NCBI GenBank assembly: GCA_964449445.1
Contig: CAYUZT010000005.1
Span: 1-64,000, forward strand
Length of the DNA stretch: 64,000 nt
Direction: 5' to 3'
Source: JABFSS01 sp964449445
GTDB lineage: Bacteria > Patescibacteriota > Gracilibacteria > Peribacterales > Peribacteraceae
This document shows positions 16,999-25,287 of the stretch, piece after piece. Below the pieces are notes generated by a model, which searched no databases, was not told where the DNA came from, and saw only the letters and a program-made list of their open reading frames with translations. Positions within the stretch are counted from its first letter, which is position 1, and the number at the start of each line of letters is the position of its first letter. Both the position numbers and the translations under genes were made by a program.

Positions 16999-18129
16999 CT
17001 AGAGGTGAGGGCTTTGCAAGCAATCTGCATATTCTCGAATTGCTTTCTCGCGATCAAACACATCTAATACGTGCCGAGCTGCCGCTCCAAGTTGCAGTCT
17101 CTTCTGCTCATCATGCAAAAGCATATCGATTTTTTCTCGTAGATCATTCGGATCACCATTTGTGAGCAGACCATCATGTCCATCACCAACAAACTGCGGC
17201 ACAATTCCGACGCGCGTTGAGATGACTGGCATTCCTAAGGCCATCGCCTCAAATAACACTCGAGGTCCTCCTTCGCTGGCTGAATTCATGACGAAGATTT
17301 TTGCCGACTGCATTGTCCGATAGACATCCGCCTGCGACGGTAACCATCCTGTAAATGTTACGCGATTTTTTATTCCCAATGACGTAACCAATTTCTCACA
17401 TTTGCCACGTTCGGGCCCGTCGCCGATAACTAGCAATGTGATATTAGGGATGGTTTCAATTACCTGAAGAAGTTGTGACAGTCGTTTGTTTGGAACTAAT
17501 CGAGCGCAGAAAACGACATCATATTTTTTTTGGATAGAAGAATCAGAAACAAGCAAAAGACGATTGAGGTAAATGGAATACAGAAATACGATTTTTGTGT
17601 CTGGTACTAGCCATTCTTTCAATATTTTACTTACTTCACCACTCACGACTCTGACTTTCATCGCCATACTCGTCCCCCACCGCGGCAACCACACTCGCGA
17701 CATCCATCGCCCAATCAATTCTGTGAACGATGCTGCATGGGGATACCCGACGATGTGATGAATCTCCGTCATGTAGGGAATTTTCGTCGCGTTATGTAAC
17801 CTCAGCGCACCAAGCCCGTTATAAAACGGCGGATACTCATGCACAGTCATCACATCGTGATGATGCTCGCCTATAAGCTCTTTGCCTTTTTTGAGAATCC
17901 ACTTCGACTGACTCCAGAGTGACCAGGGAGATGGATGAAACCAGACTTTCGGAAAAACCTGCACACTTGTTTGGTTTTTGGTTTTTGGCATTTGGTTTTT
18001 TTCTGCGACCGCTGGCGTGATGATATCAATCCTTTCCCAATACCGCGAGAATTCTTCTAGTGTGTACCAAAACGCCCCCTTCTTCCCTTGCAGGATTGAC
18101 CGGTCGCCGCTGATCATTAAAAGTCTCAT
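16999..18129 (-). CDS. family 4 glycosyltransferase with a repeat-encoded insert
   Basis: 376 residues with GT4 hallmarks: RLLMISGDRSILQGKKGAFW, VVFCARLVPNKRLSQLL, LLVIGDGPERGKCEKL and GPRVLFEAMALGMPVIS. Residues ~45-56 (KNQMPKTKNQTSVQ) come from a short CCAAAAA-type tandem repeat and look like an in-frame insertion in a loop. The DNA is visibly more AT-rich than neighbouring glycosyltransferase genes, suggesting different ancestry or recent acquisition. First gene of a minus-strand set ending at 15249. Probably adds a hexose to a glycan; donor unknown. Confidence 0.88.
   Translation of the reverse strand: MRLLMISGDRSILQGKKGAFWYTLEEFSRYWERIDIITPAVAEKNQMPKTKNQTSVQVFPKVWFHPSPWSLWSQSKWILKKGKELIGEHHHDVMTVHEYPPFYNGLGALRLHNATKIPYMTEIHHIVGYPHAASFTELIGRWMSRVWLPRWGTSMAMKVRVVSGEVSKILKEWLVPDTKIVFLYSIYLNRLLLVSDSSIQKKYDVVFCARLVPNKRLSQLLQVIETIPNITLLVIGDGPERGKCEKLVTSLGIKNRVTFTGWLPSQADVYRTMQSAKIFVMNSASEGGPRVLFEAMALGMPVISTRVGIVPQFVGDGHDGLLTNGDPNDLREKIDMLLHDEQKRLQLGAAARHVLDVFDREKAIREYADCLQSPHL
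17970..18003. repeat. in-gene tandem repeat of CCAAAAA-type units
   Basis: On the minus strand this reads as about four 6-7 base units (CCAAAAA, CCAAATG) inside the GT4 gene at 16999-18129. It encodes Lys/Asn/Gln-rich residues and keeps the frame open. Confidence 0.6.
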
Positions 18130-18174
18130 GTGAACAACAGAAGATTGGCAGTATACACACTTCTGTCGGTTCTA

Positions 18175-20166
18175 TTATTCTTGCTCCGGCCGATGCAAGC
18201 GCAGTCTTGCGTTTTCGGGACTGCCAAGGATCTCGAGAATCTCCGTTGCTTTCTCCCGAACAACTCGGCTTGCCCCAGGATTTGCAAGCAAGGCCAAAAG
18301 ATCCACGCGAAATTCTTCTGATAGGGGAAAAACTTCATAGCGGTGATCCTTGTCCTCGGCCTTCATGTACGCATCGATAGATAATGCATCATGTAATGCC
18401 TCCAAACCGAACCAGCGAATATTATTTTGTGGGTCGCGCATAGCTCTCTGTAGCATAGGGATTGCTGCAGTCAGCAAACCAGGCTGAACGCGGGGCTTTC
18501 GCGCGACTGTCAATTGTAAGAAATTTCGTAATCCCTCAAATGCCGCTGTGCGGAGACTCTCAGGACGGTTGGAAGCGAAGAGATTGTTCAATACAAGGCG
18601 ACCTGATACATTCGATAGAAGAACTTCAGTTGCTCGCTCGCGTGCACCACGAATTGATGTTGCTTGAGGCAGTGACGAAGCAAGTGCGCTGATAGCGCGT
18701 TCCCTCATTTCGGGATCATCTTGATCCAGCAAAAACTGCAACGATAATTCTGCAAATTGCCGGGAATCGCGAGCATTCTCCGGCAATGGATCTAATCGAA
18801 TCGTTCCGTCATTTGCCGAAGCAAGGAAATCATTGCTGTAGGCAATGCGACGGATTCCTTGGAATCGTTCGTTTTCTCGGCCTGAGGGTACAACGAGCAA
18901 AAATCTCGCTGCTTGGCTACGCCGCTGCGTATCCGGAATGCTACTCAGTTCCCCATTGATTGCCGCCAATGCCAACTGTATCCGTTGAGCGTTTGGCGGA
19001 TTGGCCATCAAAGCATCAACAAGGCCGCGACGAATCTCAGGATTAATCATATCTGGTTGCTGTCGCCACGCGCCTCGTGCTGCGCCTTCAACGATCTCAT
19101 GATAGGAATCTATTTGACTCTGCGGTACGACCTGAAGCCGGGAAAGCATAGACCGAACCTGTAGCGCCCTGCTTTCGTTTGCTTCTGAAAGTAAACTTTC
19201 CAATTGTGGCGATAGTGATGGCAAATGATCATCAACATCGTGAGTGATGAGCCTGCTAAGTTCTCGTGCGCTCTCTTGCGGCAAACCACTTAGAAGAGAC
19301 TCAAGACCTTTTAACGTGTCTCCGTCATCCTCAAGATTCACAATAGATTCGAGCACCAACTGCCAATATTGAGGATATCGCGGAAGGAGTGCGACAAGGA
19401 CCTTTGTATATGCGTCGATGCCTCTTATATTTTGGTCTTGCACTGCCTTCGCCCATTCCGACAAGGAAAGCTCTAGAGCGACTTCGCCAAATTCGCAGAG
19501 TTGTGCGACCAATTTTTGGATGTCTTGCGTCGCTTTTTTAGCAATTTCCTGATCCATTTCAGATTGTGCCCTATCCTTCTTCAAAAGTTCCGCGTATTTT
19601 TTCCGTTCTTCTGGATATGCGCGTTCTAGATCAGCAAACTCTTTGAGTCGCAGCGGATATTCTTTCACCAGCTTTTCGAAGTATGCCTTGGAACCTTGAT
19701 ATTCCGACAGCTCGCGTCTGTATTGTGTACCAGCATTGGAAAGGCCTGAATAATAAGCCTTTATAGGAGGTGCTCCTGGGTCTTGCGGAGGCTCGGGGCG
19801 CACGGGGGGGACAGGGCGCTCTCGCTCTGGAGGACCCATGGGAAAGCGGATGCCATTGATGCTCTTAATAATTGCTTCCGCTCGTCTACGAGGTGCTTCT
19901 GCCAGGCGAAAAGTAAACTCATCGACGTCTGTGATAGTTTTCTGAGATGCTTGGAGCTTTGCACCGGTTTCCTCAATGACATGACTTGCTTTGGCAACCA
20001 TATCCTCCACTCTTTTTTCGTTGCTCTGGAAAAACTCTGTAGAATTTTTCGCTTTCACCTGCTTCTCTTGTGCATCTGCATTTTGTTCGAAGGAAAAGCG
20101 GAGGAACCGATTCTCGCGGAGGGAAACGACTGAACGATGTCTGTTTTGACCATACAAGTAATACAT
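18175..20166 (-). CDS. large alpha-helical repeat protein with coiled coil, unknown function
   Basis: 663 residues, soluble, no signal peptide. After an N-terminal ~55 residues there is a helical segment (EKRVEDMVAKASHVIEETG), a proline-rich linker around residues 108-135 (PPVRPEPPQDPGAPP), and a coiled coil (~145-215). The C-terminal ~400 residues form helix pairs resembling HEAT/armadillo-type repeats, for example PEMRERAISALASSLPQA and PQNNIRWFGLEALHDAL. Such scaffolds usually mediate protein contacts. No catalytic motif. Its base composition is AT-richer than flanking genes, like 28910-30100 and 47095-47970. No family assignment is offered. Confidence 0.75.
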   Translation of the reverse strand: MYYLYGQNRHRSVVSLRENRFLRFSFEQNADAQEKQVKAKNSTEFFQSNEKRVEDMVAKASHVIEETGAKLQASQKTITDVDEFTFRLAEAPRRRAEAIIKSINGIRFPMGPPERERPVPPVRPEPPQDPGAPPIKAYYSGLSNAGTQYRRELSEYQGSKAYFEKLVKEYPLRLKEFADLERAYPEERKKYAELLKKDRAQSEMDQEIAKKATQDIQKLVAQLCEFGEVALELSLSEWAKAVQDQNIRGIDAYTKVLVALLPRYPQYWQLVLESIVNLEDDGDTLKGLESLLSGLPQESARELSRLITHDVDDHLPSLSPQLESLLSEANESRALQVRSMLSRLQVVPQSQIDSYHEIVEGAARGAWRQQPDMINPEIRRGLVDALMANPPNAQRIQLALAAINGELSSIPDTQRRSQAARFLLVVPSGRENERFQGIRRIAYSNDFLASANDGTIRLDPLPENARDSRQFAELSLQFLLDQDDPEMRERAISALASSLPQATSIRGARERATEVLLSNVSGRLVLNNLFASNRPESLRTAAFEGLRNFLQLTVARKPRVQPGLLTAAIPMLQRAMRDPQNNIRWFGLEALHDALSIDAYMKAEDKDHRYEVFPLSEEFRVDLLALLANPGASRVVREKATEILEILGSPENARLRLHRPEQE

Positions 20167-20215
20167 GTGTGTGTTGTTAGAATCTTTTTATTGTAGCAGA
20201 AAACCGGCTTTCTGC

Positions 20216-21376
20216 CTAGATGCTGCTCTCTGTGAGCAATTGTGTGAATAGCTGTATATGCTCCTCCGCTACCTTCTCCCACCCCCGCTCAATCGTAAAC
20301 GGTGCGGCGGCGGCTTCTGCTAACTCCTCGTACTGATGATCCACTTCCAGAATAGCTTTGGTGATGTCATTCACTGTGAGGAGCGGCCGCAAGATCATGC
20401 CACTGCGGAGTTCGGCACTCAGTCCATTTTCTTCTGTGAGGAGCACCGGAAGTCCGGATGCACGTGCTTCCAGCGCAGCATTGGGGCTGATTTCGGTCAG
20501 AGAAGGAAGAACAAGCAAATCGTGCTCCGCAAAGACCTGCTCAATCCGCTCTCCATGGACGGGCGGGACAATGGAAACCCGGCCTTGGAGAAGAAGCGTG
20601 CGAGAGAGAGCGGAAAGAGACTCTCGTTCCAAGCCTTCACCGACCATCGTCAATGTCACATGGGGAATTTCCGCAACCGCATGCAGCAATCGATCGAGAT
20701 TTTTAAACTTCACGAAGCGCCCGAGGTACAGAAGACGGAGAGGATCATGCTTTTTGTGAGGGCGCCCCCCCTCTCCCTGCGCCTGCCCCGCAGGCGCTGG
20801 GGGAGGGGGCTGGGGGGAGGGGGCTTGGTTGGGAAGAGCATTTTCGATCACCGAATGCTGCGCAAGCGTGCTGTACGCAAGTTCGTAGAGTTCCTCCTGA
20901 AATCGTGTGGAGAAAAGGATGTGATCGAATGTTTTGAGAAGTCGCTCCATAGGAAAACGCAGTCGCGGATGCTTGGCCATAAATGACCGCAGACTCCGAC
21001 GGCGTCCCATATCCGTATACCGCTCCCACGTGAAGTCTCCTCCCAATCGCAAAAGTTTCTTCGGGCGCTTGAGCTTGGCCATTCGCAGCGGCACACCTGC
21101 GCTCACGGACGAAAAGCATTCGACGACATCCGCATCGCTCCCATGCTCTTTGAGAACTTTGGCATAGCGCCGCCATCGCAGGATCGGCCCGCCCGATGCA
21201 TCAACTCGAATGATGTTCCACGGCTCATCAGATTTTGGAACAGATGACTGTCGCGTGTACGTAATTACAGTGACTTCCATACCCTTTCCGACGAGTTCCT
21301 CTGCAAGATGCCGGACGTATGTCGCCGGACCGCCGATATCGGGAGGGTAAATGCCGGTGGCCAGGATTACTTTCAC
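20216..21376 (-). CDS. family 4 glycosyltransferase interrupted in frame by a palindromic repeat
   Basis: 386 residues from a GTG start. GT4 features: VILATGIYPPDIGGPATYV, LRLLYLGRFVKFKNLDRLL, LTMVGEGLERESL, and SPNAALEARASGLPVLL. Between the two GT-B halves (~residues 183-210) lies a Pro/Gly/Ala-rich stretch encoded by a C-rich palindrome at 20765-20830. It probably forms a surface loop and need not destroy activity. Last gene of the minus-strand set 24612-20216 (M16 peptidase, YbhN-like protein, RmlB, this), 9 bases after rfbB. Confidence 0.88.
   Translation of the reverse strand: MKVILATGIYPPDIGGPATYVRHLAEELVGKGMEVTVITYTRQSSVPKSDEPWNIIRVDASGGPILRWRRYAKVLKEHGSDADVVECFSSVSAGVPLRMAKLKRPKKLLRLGGDFTWERYTDMGRRRSLRSFMAKHPRLRFPMERLLKTFDHILFSTRFQEELYELAYSTLAQHSVIENALPNQAPSPQPPPPAPAGQAQGEGGRPHKKHDPLRLLYLGRFVKFKNLDRLLHAVAEIPHVTLTMVGEGLERESLSALSRTLLLQGRVSIVPPVHGERIEQVFAEHDLLVLPSLTEISPNAALEARASGLPVLLTEENGLSAELRSGMILRPLLTVNDITKAILEVDHQYEELAEAAAAPFTIERGWEKVAEEHIQLFTQLLTESSI
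20765..20830. repeat. C/G-rich palindromic repeat inside a GT4 gene
   Basis: An inner perfect stem (GCGCCTG / CAGGCGC) is flanked by imperfectly complementary arms rich in CCCTCTCCCT and GGGAGGGGG. The whole element is in frame with the surrounding gene and encodes PSPQPPPPAPAGQAQGEGG-like sequence. It has the look of the CCCTCTCCC-type intergenic repeats of many bacteria. Confidence 0.65.
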
Positions 21377-21385
21377 CGAACCATT

Positions 21386-22378
21386 CTAGCGTAACCGGCC
21401 CTTGTACCAGTCGACTGTTTTCCGCAATCCCTCCTCAAAGTTCACCCTCGGCTTCCATCCTAATTTTCGAAGAGCGGAGGAATCCAGCGCATAGCGCCAG
21501 TCGTGGCCCGGACGGTCTTGAATAAAGGCAATGAGGTCCTCCGGTTTTCCCATAATTTTCAGAATCATCTTCGCGACATTGATGTTCTCACGCTCGTCGT
21601 CCGCGGAAATTTGAAAAATATGCCCTGCACCCTTCGGCTGACTCGGATGCACACCGGGAATCTCGGAATCCCAAAATGCCCACTCGGTTTTGAGAATCAG
21701 CTCCAGCGCATCCGTGTGATCCGTCACGTACAACCAGTCTCGCTTATTTTTTCCCTGACCGTACACGGGAACAGGTTCGTTTTTGAGGGCGTGACGCACC
21801 ACCGTAGGAATGAATTTCTCCTGAGCCTGATGCGGACCGTAGTTATTGGTGCAACGGGTGATGGCGATCTTAAGTTTCCACGTCCGCATGGCGGAAAGCA
21901 GGAGCATCTCACCCGAAGCTTTCGTTGCGGCATAGGGAGAACTTGGAAAGAGTGGATCGGAGGGCGTTCGCGCGCGCTCATCATCCTGGATATCGCCGTG
22001 CACTTCGTCGGTGGAAATGTGGAGGAGCCGAACCGTCGGCGCGGCCCTGCACGCTTCGATCAGTGCCTGCACGCCGATGATATTCGTGTGGATGAACGGC
22101 ACGGCGTTCTTGATGGAACGATCGACGTGCGTCTCGGCGGCGAAGTTCACGATAGTATCGATCTCGTAGCGGAGAATAAGCTGCGAGACGAGTTCGACAT
22201 CGGCAATGTCGCCCTGCACGAAGCGGATGCGGTTGAGCACGGGTTCCAAGAATGCTTTGTCCCCCGCGTACGTGAGTGCATCAAGCACCACGATCGTATC
22301 GTCGGGAAACTGTTCCTTATGCCGGAGAACGAAGTGGGAGCCGATGAAGCCGGCTCCTCCCGTAACCAGGAGATTCAT
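21386..22378 (-). CDS. rfbB: dTDP-glucose 4,6-dehydratase (first of two copies)
   Basis: 330 residues of extended short-chain dehydrogenase type: NAD-binding LLVTGGAGFIGSHFV at the start, HISTDEVHGD, and the YxxxK pair in SSPYAATKASGE. RNNYGPHQ-type and RDWLYVTDH segments are the RmlB substrate regions. It converts dTDP-glucose to dTDP-4-keto-6-deoxyglucose, precursor of rhamnose and amino-deoxy sugars. The ATG at 22378 is right before the first strand. No RmlA, RmlC or RmlD is in the window. A second, distinct copy lies at 49869-50798. UDP-sugar specificity cannot be fully excluded. Confidence 0.9.
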   Translation of the reverse strand: MNLLVTGGAGFIGSHFVLRHKEQFPDDTIVVLDALTYAGDKAFLEPVLNRIRFVQGDIADVELVSQLILRYEIDTIVNFAAETHVDRSIKNAVPFIHTNIIGVQALIEACRAAPTVRLLHISTDEVHGDIQDDERARTPSDPLFPSSPYAATKASGEMLLLSAMRTWKLKIAITRCTNNYGPHQAQEKFIPTVVRHALKNEPVPVYGQGKNKRDWLYVTDHTDALELILKTEWAFWDSEIPGVHPSQPKGAGHIFQISADDERENINVAKMILKIMGKPEDLIAFIQDRPGHDWRYALDSSALRKLGWKPRVNFEEGLRKTVDWYKGRLR

Positions 22379-22400
22379 GAAATCAGTATACAGGGTTCTT

Positions 22401-23336
22401 TCATGCAACTTTCAGCCGCCTGTACCAGACTTCCCTCGCCAGCAGCAATATCCCCGCAATGCTGAGCGGCAACAGGTTGAAGACCAGCCGGTAAAGGAGT
22501 AGTGATGCCAGGACGCGTGAAGGGTCCAGTTCCGCGGGCACCAGCGCGAGCACAATGCTTTCAAACACTCCCAGGCCGCTCGGCACCTGGCTCGCGAGAC
22601 CGGAGATCTGCGCGAGGAAGTAAAAACTGAGCAGATGCACGTAGGTGAGTTCCGGATGGTACGGCAGAAGAACGTACAGCACCGCGCAACCAAGCAGCCA
22701 CTCCGAAGCAGAGACGACAATTTGCGCGAGCGTGATGCGCGCGGGGAGCACCGGGATCACCCAGCCACGGATAGTGACCGGCTCGCGGCGCAGGAGAATA
22801 AGGAAAAGGTAAGCGGCAAGGGCCAGAAGAAGACCGGCACCCAGCGGTTGCAACGTATAAAACGGCAAATCGATGAACGACGGGATGGCTGGAGGAGCAA
22901 GGAGAAAGACAACTCCTCCCAGTGCGAGAAAGCCGAGCCAGAAGGTCACGAGGCAAAACGTGACAATGCGGATGACGTCAGTCGCTTTCACCCCTTTACG
23001 AAGGTAGTAGTGACACCGCATCGATCCGCCCATAAGCGAGGAAAAACCGACATTGATGCTCATCGCATGGCAGATGAACGAATTGAGCATGATCGACCTC
23101 CAACGCGGGCGGTTTTCAAGCGCATGCACCGCAAGAACGTCATATCCCGTGAGCGCGAGGTAACAAACGATCGTCAGGAGAAAAGCGAAGAGAAGTTTGT
23201 ACCCCGGTATCGAAGCAGCTGCGCTGAGAATTTCTGTGATGGTATGTCCGTGGAGTTCGCTCCGGATCACAAACAGCGCCACCAGGAACATCGCGAAGCC
23301 GAAGAGAATGCTGAGGCCGGAGAAGAGGCGCTTCAT
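22401..23336 (-). CDS. YbhN/MprF-type flippase-domain membrane protein
   Basis: 311 residues with about eight spans and the UPF0104/MprF N-terminal-domain signature. SINVGFSSLMGGSMRCHYY and ISGLASQVPSGLGVFESIVL near the C-terminus are the family's most conserved parts. Only the flippase-like half is present; the lysyl-transfer domain of MprF is absent. Such proteins are thought to move lipids or lipid-linked sugars across the membrane, which suits its place between an M16 peptidase and rfbB/GT4 (gaps of 16 and 22 bases). Cargo unknown. Confidence 0.82.
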   Translation of the reverse strand: MKRLFSGLSILFGFAMFLVALFVIRSELHGHTITEILSAAASIPGYKLLFAFLLTIVCYLALTGYDVLAVHALENRPRWRSIMLNSFICHAMSINVGFSSLMGGSMRCHYYLRKGVKATDVIRIVTFCLVTFWLGFLALGGVVFLLAPPAIPSFIDLPFYTLQPLGAGLLLALAAYLFLILLRREPVTIRGWVIPVLPARITLAQIVVSASEWLLGCAVLYVLLPYHPELTYVHLLSFYFLAQISGLASQVPSGLGVFESIVLALVPAELDPSRVLASLLLYRLVFNLLPLSIAGILLLAREVWYRRLKVA

Positions 23337-23352
23337 CGGCTAGCAGCGTACC

Positions 23353-24612
23353 TTATCTCAATAAGTCCTCCAATTTCCCCTCACTCTCCTCTTTCCCAAT
23401 CACCACCAGCCTCAACTCTTCCGTTTTCAGAATCCGCTTTGCGAGATCATTGATCTGACTTCCCTTCACCTTCTCGATTTCCGCGAAGTACTCCTGGATG
23501 GTGCGGACTTTGGGATACAAAAGCTGCTGCTTTCCGTAAAAATGCGCCCGCTCTTCGCTGTCTTCCAGGGACAGAGTGATTTTTCCTTTGAGGAAATCTT
23601 TCGCGCGTCGGACTTCTTCTTCGGTCACTCCTTTCTTGCCGCAGACTTCATATTCGTGACGGATCGCGGTGATCGCTTCGTGCAGGCGCGATTGATCAAT
23701 GCCAGCGCGCGTACTGAGCGCTCCGCCATCCAGGTAGTTATCGAGTTCGGTGGAGATGTAGTAGCAGAGCCCTTTGGCTTCGCGGATGTTGAGGAACATG
23801 CGCGAGCTCATGTTGCCACCCAGGATCACGCTGAGGAGCTTAATGGCAAAGTGATCCTTGTCCATCGCGGGAAGCCCGGGGAAACCGAGGACGAGGTGCG
23901 CCTGCTCAGTGTTTTTGGTACGCAGGTAGACTTTTTTGCTGCCGTACTTCTTGAGCGGGAGGAAATCCTTCTTTTTCTTTCCGTTCATTCCAACGAAAAA
24001 CTTCTGCGCGAGCTTCATCGACTTTGCTTCGTCAATCTTCCCCGCAAACGTGAGGACGAGATTATCCGGCGTGTAGAGCTCGTCTTTGTGCTTCTGGAAA
24101 TCCGATTGATTGACCGATCGGATCACTTTTTCGGTCCCGATCGTGTCCCATCCGAGCGGGCAGTTGCCGTAGAGGAGTTCTTCGAAGTCCCAGCCGGCAC
24201 GGTACATGGGAGTATCCTGATACATCCGTTCTTCTTCCATAATCACGCCGCGTTCCTTTTCGATTTCCTCCTGCGGGAAACTGGCATTCAGCAACATATC
24301 ACTGAGCACATCGCATGCCAGATTGATTTCACTCGCGGCAACTTTGACGTAGTACCCCGCATATTCCTTCCCCGTAAAGGCGTTGAAATCTCCGCCGACA
24401 CCATCAATCGCCGCGCTCACTTCTTTCGTATTCGTATACTTTTTTCCTCCCTTGAAGAACATGTGCTCCAGGAAATGGCTGATCCCCCGCTCTTCATTGG
24501 TCTCATAGCGCGAACCCGCGCCTGCGAAGACCATAACGCTGACGGATTCGGTGCCCTCACTTGGGGCGGTAAGGACGGGGAGACCGGAGGAGAGGTTGTG
24601 GAGGCAGAACAT
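23353..24612 (-). CDS. M16-family zinc metallopeptidase
   Basis: 419 residues with the inverted zinc motif HFLEH (residues 46-50) followed by the conserved Glu in EKERGVIMEEE about 75 residues later, which completes an H-x-x-E-H...E site. The C-terminal half has the substrate-binding SSRMFLNIREAKGLCYYIS segment of processing-peptidase-like proteins. The length is that of a single M16 half, as in bacterial PqqL/YmxG-type enzymes that act as dimers. No signal peptide, so cytoplasmic. Start at ATG 24612 (MFCLHNLSSG); in-frame codons reach 24648. Divergent from rpmH across a palindromic repeat. It may remove signal or small peptides. Confidence 0.92.
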   Translation of the reverse strand: MFCLHNLSSGLPVLTAPSEGTESVSVMVFAGAGSRYETNEERGISHFLEHMFFKGGKKYTNTKEVSAAIDGVGGDFNAFTGKEYAGYYVKVAASEINLACDVLSDMLLNASFPQEEIEKERGVIMEEERMYQDTPMYRAGWDFEELLYGNCPLGWDTIGTEKVIRSVNQSDFQKHKDELYTPDNLVLTFAGKIDEAKSMKLAQKFFVGMNGKKKKDFLPLKKYGSKKVYLRTKNTEQAHLVLGFPGLPAMDKDHFAIKLLSVILGGNMSSRMFLNIREAKGLCYYISTELDNYLDGGALSTRAGIDQSRLHEAITAIRHEYEVCGKKGVTEEEVRRAKDFLKGKITLSLEDSEERAHFYGKQQLLYPKVRTIQEYFAEIEKVKGSQINDLAKRILKTEELRLVVIGKEESEGKLEDLLR

Positions 24613-24626
24613 GAAGTGATTGTGAA

Positions 24627-24702
24627 GCAACCGATGCAACCAACGCAACCGAAGAAACCGAGGATCCTCGGTTGCGTCGGCTTCTTCGGTTCCGTCGGTT
24701 GC
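24627..24702. repeat. inverted repeat built from GCAACCGA-type units
   Basis: Left arm (24627-24660) and right arm (24669-24702) are both made of 7-8 base units (GCAACCGA, GAAGAAACCG) and are mutually complementary with some mismatches. At the centre is an 18-bp perfect palindrome (24656-24673, core GAGGATCCTC). The element fills most of the gap between the M16 gene and rpmH, and the rpmH -35 begins 2 bases after it. Confidence 0.65.
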
Positions 24703-24703
24703 C

Positions 24704-24732
24704 TTGCCCTAGGTCTGAACCTCCATTACTCT
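24704..24732 (+). promoter_or_regulatory. promoter of rpmH (leaderless)
   Basis: TTGCCC (24704-24709) and TACTCT (24727-24732) are 17 bases apart. Only 9 bases separate the -10 from the ATG at 24742, so the mRNA probably starts at or within a few bases of the start codon. No Shine-Dalgarno site is present, as expected for a leaderless gene. Confidence 0.6.
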
Positions 24733-24741
24733 TCCCCGGCA

Positions 24742-24894
24742 ATGCTCGGAAAGACCCGCTGGCGTCGTCGGCTCCGTAGACATGGATTCCTCAAGCGATC
24801 GAAGACCGCTGATGGCCGCAAAGTGCTCGCACGCAGGCGCAGGAAGGGAAGGAAGAAACTGACAGTGCAGAGGAAGAAGGGAAAGACTCTCTAA
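24742..24894 (+). CDS. rpmH: 50S ribosomal protein L34
   Basis: 50 residues, extremely basic. It matches L34 from RRHGFLKRSKTADGRKVLA through RRRRKGRKKLTV. The usual N-terminal KRTYQPSxRKR segment is replaced by MLGKTRWRRRL, and there is a short basic C-terminal extension (QRKKGKTL). The start is supported by a promoter whose -10 ends 9 bases upstream. rnpA, which normally follows rpmH, is not here; the next gene is an unrelated small membrane protein. A long antisense frame over the M16 gene runs into this one and is not real upstream of 24742. Confidence 0.88.
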   Translation: MLGKTRWRRRLRRHGFLKRSKTADGRKVLARRRRKGRKKLTVQRKKGKTL

Positions 24895-24895
24895 A

Positions 24896-24971
24896 CGTTA
24901 ACTCGATAATTCGTTAACTCGTTTAGCTACACACCGTTTTGCGAGTTAACGAGTTAACCAGTTAACGAATT
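24896..24971. repeat. palindromic repeat of GTTAACTCG units, copy A
   Basis: The left arm has two CGTTAACTCG units (24896-24905 and 24912-24921). The right arm (24942-24971) has three GAGTTAAC/CAGTTAAC units. CGTTAACTCG at 24912-24921 pairs perfectly over 10 bp with CGAGTTAACG at 24942-24951. Copy B is at 28401-28466; the left arms of the two copies differ at one base in 26. Confidence 0.75.
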
Positions 24972-24992
24972 TCCGGCAGCTTCTGATAGAAT
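24962..24992 (+). promoter_or_regulatory. possible promoter of the gene at 25000, using a repeat arm as -35
   Basis: TTAACG (24962-24967), the end of the palindromic repeat, is followed by GATAGA (17-base spacing) or TAGAAT (24987-24992, 19-base spacing). TAGAAT ends 7 bases before the ATG at 25000. Confidence 0.3.
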
Positions 24993-24999
24993 CAGACAG

Positions 25000-25287
25000 A
25001 TGCTCATATTTGTACATCGTCTCTCGGCTCTCTTCTTCTACCTCCTCGCTTCCTCTTTCTTCGTCGCGTGGATTTTGATGCACAACCAGATCGCTCTGGA
25101 ATCATCGGCGACGTGGATGCAGATCACCGATCTCCCTCTCGCATTCTCCGCGATCGTGTACGGCGGGTTGAGTGTGTATCTGAGTCTGCTTCAATCGGAA
25201 CGGACTTCGCGTACATTGCCGTTTTTCATCGGCATTCCTCTATTTCTGTTCTTCGGACTGATACTGGTGATGAATTTCTGGAATTAA
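25000..25287 (+). CDS. small three-span membrane protein
   Basis: 95 residues with three hydrophobic segments: ~4-26, ~45-63 and ~74-93. The second helix contains YGGLSVYLSLLQSE and the protein ends FGLILVMNFWN. I recognise no family. Its last 4 bases overlap the convergent cobalamin adenosyltransferase stop. The start codon lies just after the palindromic repeat at 24896-24971. Confidence 0.7.
   Translation: MLIFVHRLSALFFYLLASSFFVAWILMHNQIALESSATWMQITDLPLAFSAIVYGGLSVYLSLLQSERTSRTLPFFIGIPLFLFFGLILVMNFWN

Noticed and set aside
21503..22465. 320-codon plus-strand frame over rfbB
   Set aside because: Antisense to a clear dehydratase gene; rich in His/Arg/Asp as expected of a shadow frame.
23542..24741. 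Long plus-strand open frame antisense to the M16 peptidase, reaching rpmH
   Set aside because: It matches no family, mirrors the codon pattern of the peptidase gene, and only its last 50 codons are a real gene (L34).
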